This document shows, one piece after another, positions 17,324 through 27,500 of a stretch of DNA of 64,000 nucleotides. The translations under genes and the position numbers were made by a program. The stretch is from Saccharopolyspora sp. NFXS83 (GTDB lineage Bacteria > Actinomycetota > Actinomycetes > Mycobacteriales > Pseudonocardiaceae): contig NZ_JAPFGB010000003.1 of the NCBI RefSeq assembly GCF_026241095.1, positions 186,001 to 250,000 on the forward strand, written 5' to 3'. The notes below the pieces were generated by a model. That model saw only the letters and a list, made by a program, of their open reading frames with translations. It was not told where the DNA came from and did no database searches. Every line of letters begins with the position of its first letter. Position 1 is the first letter of the stretch.

Positions 17324-17947
17324 TCAACCGTCCAGCAGCAGGACCACGTGCAGGGTGCGCGGACCGTGCACGCCTTCGACCCGGTCCAGTTCGATGTCCG
17401 AGGTCGCCGACGGGCCGCTGATCAGGGTCGTCGGCCGGGCCGGTTCGAGCCGGGCCACCGCCTCGGGGACGCCCGTGACGACCGCCGACAGCGCCACCAC
17501 GCACACGTGCAGGTCCGGGACCAAGGTGAGCGCGCGCCGCCCCTGGTCGGCGGACGCGTCGAGGAAGATCGTCCCGGTCTCGGCGCAGGTCACGGCCGAG
17601 CCGGTGACCACCCCGTCCAGCGCGTCCAGGCGGTCCGGGGGCACCTCGGCGGAGTCGACCACGACCTCGCCGCGGAACGCCGCGAGCCACCCCCGGTCGA
17701 GCCCGGCGGGGATGCCGACGCGGGCCGAGCCTCCGAGGGCCCCGGCGATGGTGGCCGCGACGTCGGCGGTGGCGCACTGGTGCACCGTGGCCTGGTAGTC
17801 CTCCAGCCGGTCGACCAGCAACTCCCGCTTCTCGGCGGCCGGGAGGTCGCGGTCGCGGCGGTACTCGCGCGGAACCTGCACGGCGGTGGGCGGGGCGATG
17901 GCGAGCGCGTCGCGCACCCGGCCCAGCACGGTGTCGCGGGCGTTCAC
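17324..17947 (-). CDS. lutC: L-lactate utilisation protein LutC (LUD domain)
   Basis: 207 residues spanning one LUD domain: 'VGIPAGLDRGWLAAF', 'TGSAVTCAETGTIFLDAS' and the end motif 'TLISGPSATSDIELDRVEGVHGP' (central GPSATSDIE, about residues 174-182) typical of LutC. With LutA and LutB it forms the iron-sulfur L-lactate oxidase that yields pyruvate. GTG start overlaps the lutB stop by four bases; last gene of the operon. Confidence 0.92.
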   Translation of the reverse strand: MNARDTVLGRVRDALAIAPPTAVQVPREYRRDRDLPAAEKRELLVDRLEDYQATVHQCATADVAATIAGALGGSARVGIPAGLDRGWLAAFRGEVVVDSAEVPPDRLDALDGVVTGSAVTCAETGTIFLDASADQGRRALTLVPDLHVCVVALSAVVTGVPEAVARLEPARPTTLISGPSATSDIELDRVEGVHGPRTLHVVLLLDG

Positions 17948-19452
17948 CGCCGGCCTCCTTCACGATGGGCGTCGTCGATCGCGGCCCGGCCCTCGGCGGA
18001 ATCCCACCACTGCCGGAAGGTCTGCTTCGGTGGCACCGGCAGATCTCGTGCCGACGTCCACGCGCTCCCCGGCGGCGGCAGCGTCCGGATCCGCCCACCG
18101 CGCCCGAGCAGCCGGCCCAGTTGCGCCGCGCGCTGCGCCGCGGTCCACCGGCCGGAGGTGGCCATGGCCGTGGAGGCGGCCTTCATCATCAGCTGCTCGG
18201 CGCTGAGGTGGGCTTCCTCGACGTGCTGGTGGCGCAGCTCCACCAGCAACGACGGGATGTCGATCTTCACCGGGCAGGCGTCGAAGCAGGCTCCGCACAG
18301 GCTCGACGCGTACGGCAAGGACGAGTTCGGATCACCGCCTCCGGTGTCCATCCCGGCCAGCTGCGGGGTCAGCACCGCGCCGATCGGTCCCGGATAGGTG
18401 GATCCGTAGGCGTGCCCGCCGGTCCGCTCGTAAACGGGGCACACGTTGAGGCAGGCCGAGCAGCGGATGCAGTGCAGCGCCTCGCGCCCCACCGCGTCGG
18501 CCAGCGTCGCGGTGCGGCCGTTGTCCAGCAGCACCAGGTGGAACTCCTGCGGCCCGTCGTCCGGCGTGACGCCGGTCCACATCGAGGTGTACGGGTTCAT
18601 CCGCTCACCGGTGGAGGAGCGGGGCAGCAGCTGCAGGAACACCTCGAGGTCGGCGTAGGCGGGGATCAGCTTCTCCAGGCCCATCACCGTGATCAACGTC
18701 CGCGGCATGGTCAGGCACATCCGGCCGTTGCCCTCGGACTCCACCACCGACAGCGTGCCGGTCTCGGCGATGCCGAAGTTCGCCCCGGAGATGGCGACCC
18801 GCGCCCGCATGAACCGCTCGCGCAGGAACCGCCGCGCCGCGTTGGCCAGGTGCGTCGGATCGTCGTCCAATCCTGGGTCCACGCCCGGCATGGAGCGCAG
18901 GAAGATCTCGCGGATCTCGGAGCGGTTGCGGTGGATCGCGGGCACCAGGATGTGCGAGGGGCGGTCGTCGCCGAGCTGCACGATCAGCTCCGCCAGGTCG
19001 GTCTCGATGGCGGTGATGCCCTCGTCGGCGAGGTGCTCGTTGAGCCCGATCTCCTGGGTGGCCATGGACTTGACCTTGAGCGCCTCGTCGGACCCGGTGT
19101 CCTTGACCAGGCGGGTGACGATCGCGTTGGCCTCGGCGGCGTCGCGCGCCCAGTGCACGTGCCCGCCGCGTTCGGTCACCGCCCGCTCGAACTGCTCGAG
19201 CAGTTCCGGCAACCTGCCCATGACGTCGCGCTTGACCGCCGCGCCCGCCGAGCGCAGCTGTTCCCAGTCGGGAAGCTCCCCGGTCACCTGCAGGCGCTTG
19301 TTCCGGATCGTGCGGGTGGCCTTGCCGACGTTGCGGCGCATCTGGGTGTTGCCGAGTTCGGTGCGAGCCGCGGCCGGGAACGGTTCCTCGCCGCGCAGGT
19401 TGCCGGTTCCGCGCGGGGGAGCGGTGGGCATGCCGAGGAAGGTGCCGCTCAT
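17944..19452 (-). CDS. lutB: L-lactate utilisation iron-sulfur protein LutB
   Basis: 502 residues. N-terminal LUD-like domain (about 60-290, with 'VAISGANFGIAETGTLSVVE'), then two [4Fe-4S] motifs: 'CIRCSACLNVCPVYE' (about 325) and 'CGACFDACPVKIDIP' (about 378), and a C-terminal DUF3390-like tail. Frame remains open beyond the start, but ATG at 19452 follows lutA with stop/start overlap and is the sensible start. Middle gene of lutABC. Confidence 0.92.
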   Translation of the reverse strand: MSGTFLGMPTAPPRGTGNLRGEEPFPAAARTELGNTQMRRNVGKATRTIRNKRLQVTGELPDWEQLRSAGAAVKRDVMGRLPELLEQFERAVTERGGHVHWARDAAEANAIVTRLVKDTGSDEALKVKSMATQEIGLNEHLADEGITAIETDLAELIVQLGDDRPSHILVPAIHRNRSEIREIFLRSMPGVDPGLDDDPTHLANAARRFLRERFMRARVAISGANFGIAETGTLSVVESEGNGRMCLTMPRTLITVMGLEKLIPAYADLEVFLQLLPRSSTGERMNPYTSMWTGVTPDDGPQEFHLVLLDNGRTATLADAVGREALHCIRCSACLNVCPVYERTGGHAYGSTYPGPIGAVLTPQLAGMDTGGGDPNSSLPYASSLCGACFDACPVKIDIPSLLVELRHQHVEEAHLSAEQLMMKAASTAMATSGRWTAAQRAAQLGRLLGRGGRIRTLPPPGSAWTSARDLPVPPKQTFRQWWDSAEGRAAIDDAHREGGRR

Positions 19453-20216
19453 GCGAGTGCTCCCCGTTTCGGGCTGATGGCGTGTTCGGTCGAGGCGAGG
19501 ATCTCGGCGAGGTGCAGGGTGCCGATGCCGGTCTGCATCCGGGACAGGCCACCGCCGATGTGCATCAGGCACGAGGAATCCCCGGCGGAGCAGAACTCGG
19601 CTCCGGTGGCGGCGACGTTGCGCAGCTTGTCCGAGAGCATCGCCGTGGAGGTGTCGGCGTTCTTGAGGGCGAAGGTCCCGCCGAAGCCGCAGCACTGGTC
19701 GGCGTCGGGAAGTTCCACCAGGTCGATCTCGCGCACCGCGCGCAGCAGCCGCAGCGGTTTGTCCCCGACCCGCAGCATCCGCAGCGAGTGGCAGGTGGGG
19801 TGGTAGGTCACCCGGTGCGGGAACGTCGCGCCCACGTCGACCACGCCGAGCACGTCGACGAGGAACTCGGCGAGCTCGTAGGTCTTCGCGCGGGACCGCT
19901 CGACCTGCTGGCGCAGCGCCGGGGTGCCGTAGCGCTCGGCGACGATCTGGTGCTGGTGGCGGATCGAACCGGCGCAGGAGCCCGAGGGCACGATCACGGC
20001 GTCGATCGACTCGTCGGCGAAGCAGGCCGCGTGGTTGTCGACCAGCGGCAGCGCTTCGCGCTGGTAGCCGGTGTTCACGTGCATCTGCCCGCAGCAGGTC
20101 TGCGCCTGCGGGAACACGACTTCCTGGCCGAGCCTGCTCAGCAGCAGCGCGGTGGCCTTGACCGCGTCGGGGAACAGCGTGTCCCCGAGGCAGGTGGCGA
20201 ACAGGGCTACCCGCAT
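19449..20216 (-). CDS. lutA: L-lactate utilisation (Fe-S)-binding protein LutA
   Basis: 255 residues with the two CCG (cysteine-rich) domains: 'TCCGQMHVNTGY' (about 40-51) and 'QCCGFGGTFALKN' (about 172-184), plus 'PSGSCAGSIRHQ' and 'YHPTCHSLRML'. These bind the Fe-S centre handling electrons from lactate. ATG at 20216 with AAAGGGG upstream. First gene of the operon; a TGGTCTGACCA palindrome sits right upstream. Confidence 0.92.
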   Translation of the reverse strand: MRVALFATCLGDTLFPDAVKATALLLSRLGQEVVFPQAQTCCGQMHVNTGYQREALPLVDNHAACFADESIDAVIVPSGSCAGSIRHQHQIVAERYGTPALRQQVERSRAKTYELAEFLVDVLGVVDVGATFPHRVTYHPTCHSLRMLRVGDKPLRLLRAVREIDLVELPDADQCCGFGGTFALKNADTSTAMLSDKLRNVAATGAEFCSAGDSSCLMHIGGGLSRMQTGIGTLHLAEILASTEHAISPKRGALA

Positions 20217-20235
20217 GCGTCGAACCCCTTTCCGA

Positions 20236-20254
20236 GGTGTGGTCTGACCACACC
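20236..20254. promoter_or_regulatory. LldR/LutR-type GntR operator
   Basis: GGTGTGGTCTGACCACACC is a perfect 9+1+9 palindrome that contains TGGTCnGACCA, the site known for FadR-group lactate regulators. It lies between lutA and the divergent GntR gene. Confidence 0.82.
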
Positions 20255-20357
20255 GTAGCCGGGGTCGGTGGCGCCGGGAACGAGTGGTGGCCGTCGCGTC
20301 AGCGTTGCGCGGGTGCGCGGTGCCCGCAACGCGCCGGTGCGCCGATAGGCTCGGGCC

Positions 20358-21065
20358 GTGGCGAATGCTGGGCCGAGGGCGTGGGAACGGGTGCTCGCAC
20401 AGATCGAGGACGACCTGCTCACCGGACGGATCGCTCCCGGCCAGCGGCTTCCCGGCGAGCGGGCGCTGGCCGAGGAGCTCCAGGTGGGGCGTTCCTCGGT
20501 GCGCGAGGCGATGCGGGTGCTGGAAGCGCTGGGGCTGCTGCGCGCGCAGACCGGTTCCGGGCCGGACGCGGGGGCGGTGATCCTGGCGCGGCCGACCGGT
20601 GGCATGAGCGCGCTGCTGCGATTGCAGGTCGCGGGCCAGGGGTTCCAGGTGCGCGACGTGGTGCGCACCAGGCTGGTGCTGGAGACCGCGTCGGTGACCG
20701 AGCTGGCCGGGGCGCCCGAACCGGTCGACCTCGCGGCGGCGGCGGAACTGCTCGACGCGATGGACGAGCCGGACCTGGCCGCGGCGGAGTTCTTGGCGCT
20801 CGACGCCCAGTTCCACCTGGCCCTCGCCCAGGCCGCGGGCAACGAGGTGATCGCCGCGATGATGTCCGGTCTGCGCGACTCCATCGAGAACTACACCCGC
20901 GAGACCCTGCCGCTGCTGCGGTCGTGGGCGGACACGTCGGCTCGGTTGCGGCGGGAGCACCGGGAGGTGCTCGCGGCGGTTCGCGCGGGTGACGGCGAGG
21001 TGGCGGGGCGGCGGATGACCGCGCACATCAAGGGCTACTACGCCGAGGGCGGGTTGTCGTTGTGA
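20358..21065 (+). CDS. GntR/FadR-family regulator of lactate genes
   Basis: 235 residues: N-terminal GntR wHTH ('LTGRIAPGQRLPGERALAEE', 'VGRSSVREAMRVLEALGLL', about 18-60) and a C-terminal FCD ligand domain with metal-binding residues in 'LDAQFHLALAQAAGN' and 'REHREVLAAV'. GTG at 20358. Divergent from lutABC across a TGGTCTGACCA palindrome, as in lldR/lutR systems; lactate is the probable effector (inference). Confidence 0.88.
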   Translation: MANAGPRAWERVLAQIEDDLLTGRIAPGQRLPGERALAEELQVGRSSVREAMRVLEALGLLRAQTGSGPDAGAVILARPTGGMSALLRLQVAGQGFQVRDVVRTRLVLETASVTELAGAPEPVDLAAAAELLDAMDEPDLAAAEFLALDAQFHLALAQAAGNEVIAAMMSGLRDSIENYTRETLPLLRSWADTSARLRREHREVLAAVRAGDGEVAGRRMTAHIKGYYAEGGLSL

Positions 21066-21598
21066 TCGCGGTCGGCGGCGCTGCTTTTTCTCGACGCCTG
21101 AGATTTTGCGCTCCATGTGATTGTATTGCGGTAAATCAAGCTTGATTGCGGACGTCCTCGCAATTCGGATTCAGGGATCCGATTCATTTTCGCGCGAGAG
21201 GACGCGTGGTCGGGATTCATGTCTGGCGCGTTCGTTCCGGCGGGTGTCGAGAATGCGCGTTGCTCGATTCGGGTGATCGCTAGTTCATTGCGGTGATATC
21301 ACGCGGAGAGGCTGTGACCTGCGCGATAGTTCCCTTGCGATGGGTCGCGGCTGTATTGTCGCGGCTGGGCAGCGGTTGTGCCCGGTTGTCGGGAATCGCT
21401 CGGATGCCGCCGAAATCATTCGATCGGACACCCTCGGGTGAGTTAACGGGATGCGCCGAACGGGTAGTGGTCAACCGAACAGATGGACTCGGTTTTTTCC
21501 CGTCTCTAATCTCAATTCGGCAACCCCGGCGCTGATCTGCCTGGTGGATTTCATTTTCCGTGAACTGATGTCGGCTTTCGCGAGGAAAAGAAGGTTCG
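21066..21598 (+). promoter_or_regulatory. Upstream region of the PTM biosynthetic operon
   Basis: 533 bp of noticeably lower GC with no supported gene. It holds a 14-bp palindrome AATCAAGCTTGATT (21134-21147) and a shorter one, GTGATATCAC (21293-21302). The operon promoter must lie here. The ribosome site AGGAAAAGAAGG precedes the ATG at 21599. No SARP or LuxR regulator gene is nearby, so pathway control is probably global. Confidence 0.6.
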
Positions 21599-24500
21599 AT
21601 GCTCTCCGCCTCCAGTAGTCCCACGCCCGACGACAAGATCGCGATCATCGGCATCGGATGCCGCTTACCCGGCGGGGCCACCGGCCCCGACGCCTTCTGG
21701 CGGAACCTGGCGGGTGGCAAGGACTGCATCACGCCGACGCCGCGCGACCGCTACGACGTCACCACGTTGAGCAGCCGGAACCCCGGCAAGGCCGGCCGGC
21801 TGGTCGGCGGGCACGGGGGATACGTCGACGGCGTCGACGAGTTCGACCCCGCCTTCTTCGGCATCAGCCCGCGCGAGGCCGAGCACATGGACCCGCAGCA
21901 GCGGAAGTTGCTGGAAGTGACGTGGGAAGCCCTCGAAGACGGCGGCCAGCGGCCCGCGGATCTGGCCGGGCAGGACGTCGGGGTCTTCGTCGGCGCGTTC
22001 ACCCTGGACTACAAGATCCTCCAGTTCGGCGGCCTCGACTTCGACGCGCTGGCCGCGCACACCGCGACCGGCACGATGATGACGATGGTGTCGAACCGGC
22101 TGTCGCACTGCTTCGACTTCCGCGGCCCGAGCGTTTCGATCGACACCGCGTGCAGCTCCTCGCTGGTCGCCGTGCACCTGGCGCGCCAGAGCCTGCTGCG
22201 CGGGGAGAGCAGCCTCGCGCTGGTCGGCGGCACCTCGCTGCAGCTGGCCCCGCAGTACACGATCAGCGAGAGCAAGGGCGGATTCCTCTCGCCGGACGGG
22301 CGGTCGCGCACCTTCGACGCCGCAGCCAACGGCTACGTCCGCGCCGAGGGCGTTGCCGCGGTGGCGCTCAAGCGGCTCGCCGACGCCGAACGCGACGGAG
22401 ACCCGATCTACGCGCTGATCAGCGGGACCGGCGTGAACCAGGACGGCCGCACCAACGGCATCACGGTGCCGGACGGGGACCGGCAGGTCGAACTCATCGA
22501 ACGGGTCTGCGCCGAGGCGGGCATCGTTCCCGGCGACCTGCAGTACGTGGAGGCGCACGGAACCTCCACCGCCGTCGGCGACCCGATCGAGGCGAACGCG
22601 CTGGGCCGGGCCCTGTCGGTGGGGCACCGGCCGGGCGCGGTGCGCTACGTCGGCTCGGTCAAGACGAACATCGGCCACACCGAGGCCGCCGCCGGGGTCA
22701 CCGGGTTGATCAAGGTCGCGCTCTCGCTGCGCCACCGCCGGATCCCGCCGCACATCAACCTGCGCACGGTCCACCCGGAGATCGACCTCGCGTCGTTGCC
22801 GTACCGGATTCCGGCGGAACTGACCGACTGGCCCGAGCACGACGGTCCCGCCCGCGCCGGGGTGAACTCCTTCGGCTTCGGCGGGACCAACGCCCACGTG
22901 CTCGTCGAAGAAGCGCCGCCGCGCGCGGTGGTCGAGGACGCCGCCGCGGTGCGCACCATCCTGCCGATCAGCGCCCGCGACGAGGAGTCGCTGCGGCGGC
23001 GGGCCGAGGCGATCCGCGCGGAGCTCGACCGCGTTCCCGCGCGCGACCTCGGCTACACCCTCGCGCGCCGCCGCCAGCACCAGGCGGCGCGGCTGGCCGT
23101 CGTGCACTCCTCGGCGGCGCAGCTGCGCGACCGCCTGGACTCCTACCTGCGAGGCGAGGCGCGCCCCGGAGTGGTCGTGGACCAGCGCCGGGACACCGGC
23201 GGCCTCGCCTGGGTGTTCACCGGCATGGGACCGCAGTGGTGGGCGATGGGCAGGCAGCTGTTCGACGCCGAACCGGTGTACCGCGACGCGATCGAGCAGT
23301 GCGACGCCGAGATCCGCACCCTCGCCGGGTGGTCGTTGGTCGATGAGCTCCGCGCTGCGGAGCCGGATTCGCGGATGGGCGAGACCTGGCTGGCGCAGCC
23401 CGCCAACTTCGCCGTGCAGGTCGGCCTGGCGGCGCTGTGGCGCCACCACGGAGTGCGCCCGGACGCCGTCGTCGGGCACAGCACGGGGGAGATCGCGGCT
23501 TTCCACGAGGCCGGGGTCTACAGCCTCCGCGACGCCGTGGCGGTCGCGATCCACCGCAGCAGGTTGCAGCACGAGCTCACCGGCACCGGCACCATGCTCG
23601 CCGTCGGCTTGGGCGAGGACGAGGCGCTGCGCAGGATCCGCGTCCACGGCGACCGGGTGTCGGTGGCCGCGGTGAACGGTCCGGCGACGATCACCCTGGC
23701 CGGTGACGAGGAAGTGCTGCGGCGGCTGACCGGCGAGCTGGCGGCGGAGCAGATCTTCGCCCGCCTGCTCGACGTGCGCGTCCCGTACCACAGCGCCCGG
23801 ATGGACCTGATCAAGGACGAGCTGCTGGCCTCGCTGTCCGGGATCCGGCCGCGGGAAGCGGCGCTGCCGCTCTACCTGACCGGGATGGAAGCGGTCGCGC
23901 ACGGCTCGGAGCTCGACGCGGCGTACTGGTGGCGCAACGTCCGCGACAGCGTCCGCTTCCGCGCCGCCGTCGACCGCCTGGCCGCCGACGGGTACCGCGG
24001 GTTCCTGGAGATCGGGCCGCACCCGGTGCTGGCGCACTCGATCCGGGAATGCTTGGCGGAGCGGGAGATCGAGGGCACGACGCTGCCGTCGATCCGGCGC
24101 GGGGAGGACGAGCAGGAGCGCTTCCTGACCTCGCTGGCGGCGTTGCACGCCCGAGGTGCGGACATCTCCTGGAACCGGCTGCACCCGGCGGGGGAGGTGG
24201 TGTCGCTGCCGCCGTACCCCTGGAAGCGGGATCGCTACTGGGCGGAACCGGAGGCGGTCGCGCAGATCCGGCTCGGCCTGCTCGACCACCGGTTGCTGGG
24301 GCGCAGGATGGCCACCGCCGAACCGGCGTGGGAGGCGCGGCTCGACGTGGAGCGACTGCCCTACCTGGCCGATCACCGCATCCAGGGCGGAGTGGTGCTC
24401 CCCGCCGCGGCCTACGCCGAGATGGCCGCGCAGGCCGTCCGCGCGATGACCGGTGAGAACAGCGTCGTGCTGGCGGACCTGGAGCTGCGCAAGGCGCTGT

Positions 24501-27500
24501 TCCTGGCGGACGGGGACGGCGGCAAGGTCCAGCTGGCCTTCGCGGCCGAGAACGCGACGTTCACGATCGCCACCATGACCGGCGACGACCGCCGGTCGGT
24601 GCACGCGGCGGGTGCCGCCGCGGTCGGCCGGGGCGTGCGCGGTCTCGCTCCGGCGGACTTCGACGCGTTGCGCGGCCCGGAGCGGCGCCACTTGAGCCGG
24701 GACGCGTGCTACGCGGCGTTGGAGGCCCGCGGCTACCAGTACGGCCCGGCGTTCCAGGCGATCGAGGAGGTCTGGGTCGGCGAGCACGAGGCCCTCGCCC
24801 GCATCGGGCCGCCGCAGCAGGTCACCGACGCCGCCGAGCACCACGTGCACCCGGTGCTGCTGGACGCCTGCTTCCAGGCGTTGCTGGTGCCCGACGTGCT
24901 GCGCGATGCCGGGGACGCCGGCATCCGGCTGCCGCTGTCCATCGCGGAACTCCGGCTCGACGAGATCGGTGCGCAGCCGATCTGGGCGCACGCGGTGCTC
25001 ACCGGGACCGACGGGGCCGATCTGGTCGGCGACATCGCGGTGTACGCGGCGGACGGCTCACCCCTCGGGTTGATCAGCGGATTCCGGGCGGGCGACGTGG
25101 ATCGCGCCGCGGCGACGCTGAGCCGGGGCGCGATCGACGACTGGCTGGTCGAACCGTCCTGGCCGCCGCTGCCCGTCGGCGAACCGGTGGACGCGCGGGG
25201 CCGCTGGCTGGTGTTCGCCGACCGGCGCGGGGTCGCGGCGGAGCTCGCGGCGCGCATCGCCGCCGACGGCGGTACCTGCCACCTGGTGTTCCCCGGCGTG
25301 GCGCACGGCGGCGCGGCGGTCGTACCCGGCGATCCCGCGGATCTCCGGCGGCTGCTCGACGAGCTCGGCGGTGCGCCCTTCGACCACGTCGTGCACCTGT
25401 GGAACCTCGACGCGCCGACGATCGACCGGTTGCCCCGGGCGGAGTTCGAGGCGCACAAGGACCTCGGCGGCTTCTCGCTGATCACGCTCGCCCGCGTCCT
25501 GCAGGAGCGGCGCGGTGAGGCGCAGCTGCACGTGGTCACCCGCGGCGCGCAGGCGGTCGTGGACGCGGACGAGGTCGAACCGCTGGGTGCCCCGGCGTGG
25601 GGGATCGGGCGCGTGCTGCGCCAGCAGGAGTCGGTGCGCAACCGCGGCAAGCTGATCGACCTCGAACCCGGCCGCACCGATCCCGCGGCGGACGCGGTCG
25701 CCGTGCTGCGCGCGGTCGCCGTCCCCGAGGAGGACGAGATCGCGGTGCGCGGTGACGGGTTCCGCGCGGCCCGGTTGCGCCCGGCGCAGGGGCTGTCGGA
25801 TCCGCTGCCGCTGCGGTTGCGCGCCGACGGCAGCTACCTGGTGACCGGTGCGTTCGGCGCGCTGGGCCGGTTGCTGTGCCGGACGCTGGTCAAGCGCGGT
25901 GCGCGGCGGCTGATCCTGGTCAGCCGGTCCGGCCTGCCGGAACGCGCCGGGTGGAGCGAGGCCGGCGCGGACGGCACCACCGGGCGCAACATCCGGTTCG
26001 TCCGCGAACTCGAAGCGCTCGGCGCGCAACCGGTCGTGGCGCGGCTCGACATCACCGACGAGTCCTCGCTGGTGGACTGGCTCGCCGAGCACCGGCGAGG
26101 GGCGCCGCAGCCGATCCGCGGCGTGTTCCACCTCGCCGGGCACCTCCAGGACACGCTGGTGTCCGACATGGACAAGGCCGCCTACGACGCGGTGCACGAC
26201 ACCAAGGTCGTCGGCGCGCACCTGCTGCACCGGCACCTGAGCGACGAGCCGGTGGAGCACTTCGTGCTCTTCGCCTCGATCGCCTCGCTGCTGACCACCG
26301 CGGGCCAGGCGAACTACGCGGCGGGCAACGCTTTCCTCGACGCGCTGGCCCACCACCGGCGGGCGCGCGGGCTGCCCGCGCTGAGCATCGACTGGGGACC
26401 GTGGGCGACGGGCATGATCGAGGAGCAGGGGCTGGTCGAGCACTACCGCAACAGCCGCGGAATGAGCTCGCTGGCGCCTGCCAACGGGATGGCGGTGCTG
26501 GAGCGGATCATCGGTCAGCGCCACGCCCAGCTGGTGGTCGCGACGATCGTCGACTGGCCGACGTTCCTGTCCTGGTACCCCGTCGCACCACCGCTGGTCG
26601 CCGACCTCGCCGCCGCCGCGGACCTGGTTCCGCCCGCTGAGGACGGCGGGTTCCTGGAAGCGTTCCGCGCGGCCGACCCGCGGCTGCGCCGGGGCCTGCT
26701 GGCCGAGCACTTCACCGCGCTCGTCGCGAACGTGCTGCGGGTGCCGCCGGAGTCGATCGCCGAGGACGACGGGCTCAGCGCCCTGGGGCTCGACTCGATG
26801 CTCGCCATGGAGCTGCGGGCGCGGATCCACACCGAGCTGGGCGTCGCGCTGCCCGTGGTCGCGCTGCTCGGCAACACCCCGGTGCACGAGCTCGTCGACC
26901 AGGTGCACGACGAGGTGCTGGACGCCGCGGACGACGCCGGAGGCGGCGCCGTCGTCGAGGTGTTCCGCGACGAGCACCGGTATCCGCTCACGCAGAACCA
27001 GAAGGCGTTGTGGTTCCTCAAACAACTCCACCCCGACGGCTTCGCCTACAACATCGGCGGCGCGGTCGAGGTGCGCGCCGAGCTGGACCCGCGGCTGCTG
27101 TCCGAGGCGTTCGCGACCTTGGTGGCCCGGCACCCGATCCTGCGGGCGAGCTTCGTCCTGGACGGCGGTGAACCCGTGCAGCGCATCGCACCGGAGGCCG
27201 CTCCCGACTTCGCCGTCTTCGACGTCCGGGGCCTGCCCTGGGACGAGATCCACCGCCGGATCGTGGCGGAGTACCGCAAGCCCTACGACCTGGAGCGCGA
27301 CCCGCTGATCCGGTTCCGGTTGTTCCAGCGGGAACCGGACCGCTGGGTGCTGGTCAAGGCCGTGCACCACATCATCTCCGACGCCATCTCCACCTTCACC
27401 TTCATCGAGGAGTTGCTGGCCTGCTACGAAGGCCTGCGCAGGGGCGTGCCCGCGGAGCTGCCGCCGGTCCCGGCGACCTACCTGGACTTCCTCAACCGGC

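Noticed and set aside
17944-20253. A 769-residue LutA-LutB fusion
   Set aside because: The N-terminal 270 residues are an out-of-frame reading of lutA; lutB begins at 19452.
23471-23488. Methylmalonyl specificity of the PKS AT domain
   Set aside because: The YASH motif is absent and PTM chemistry uses malonyl units only; no support for a methylmalonyl call.
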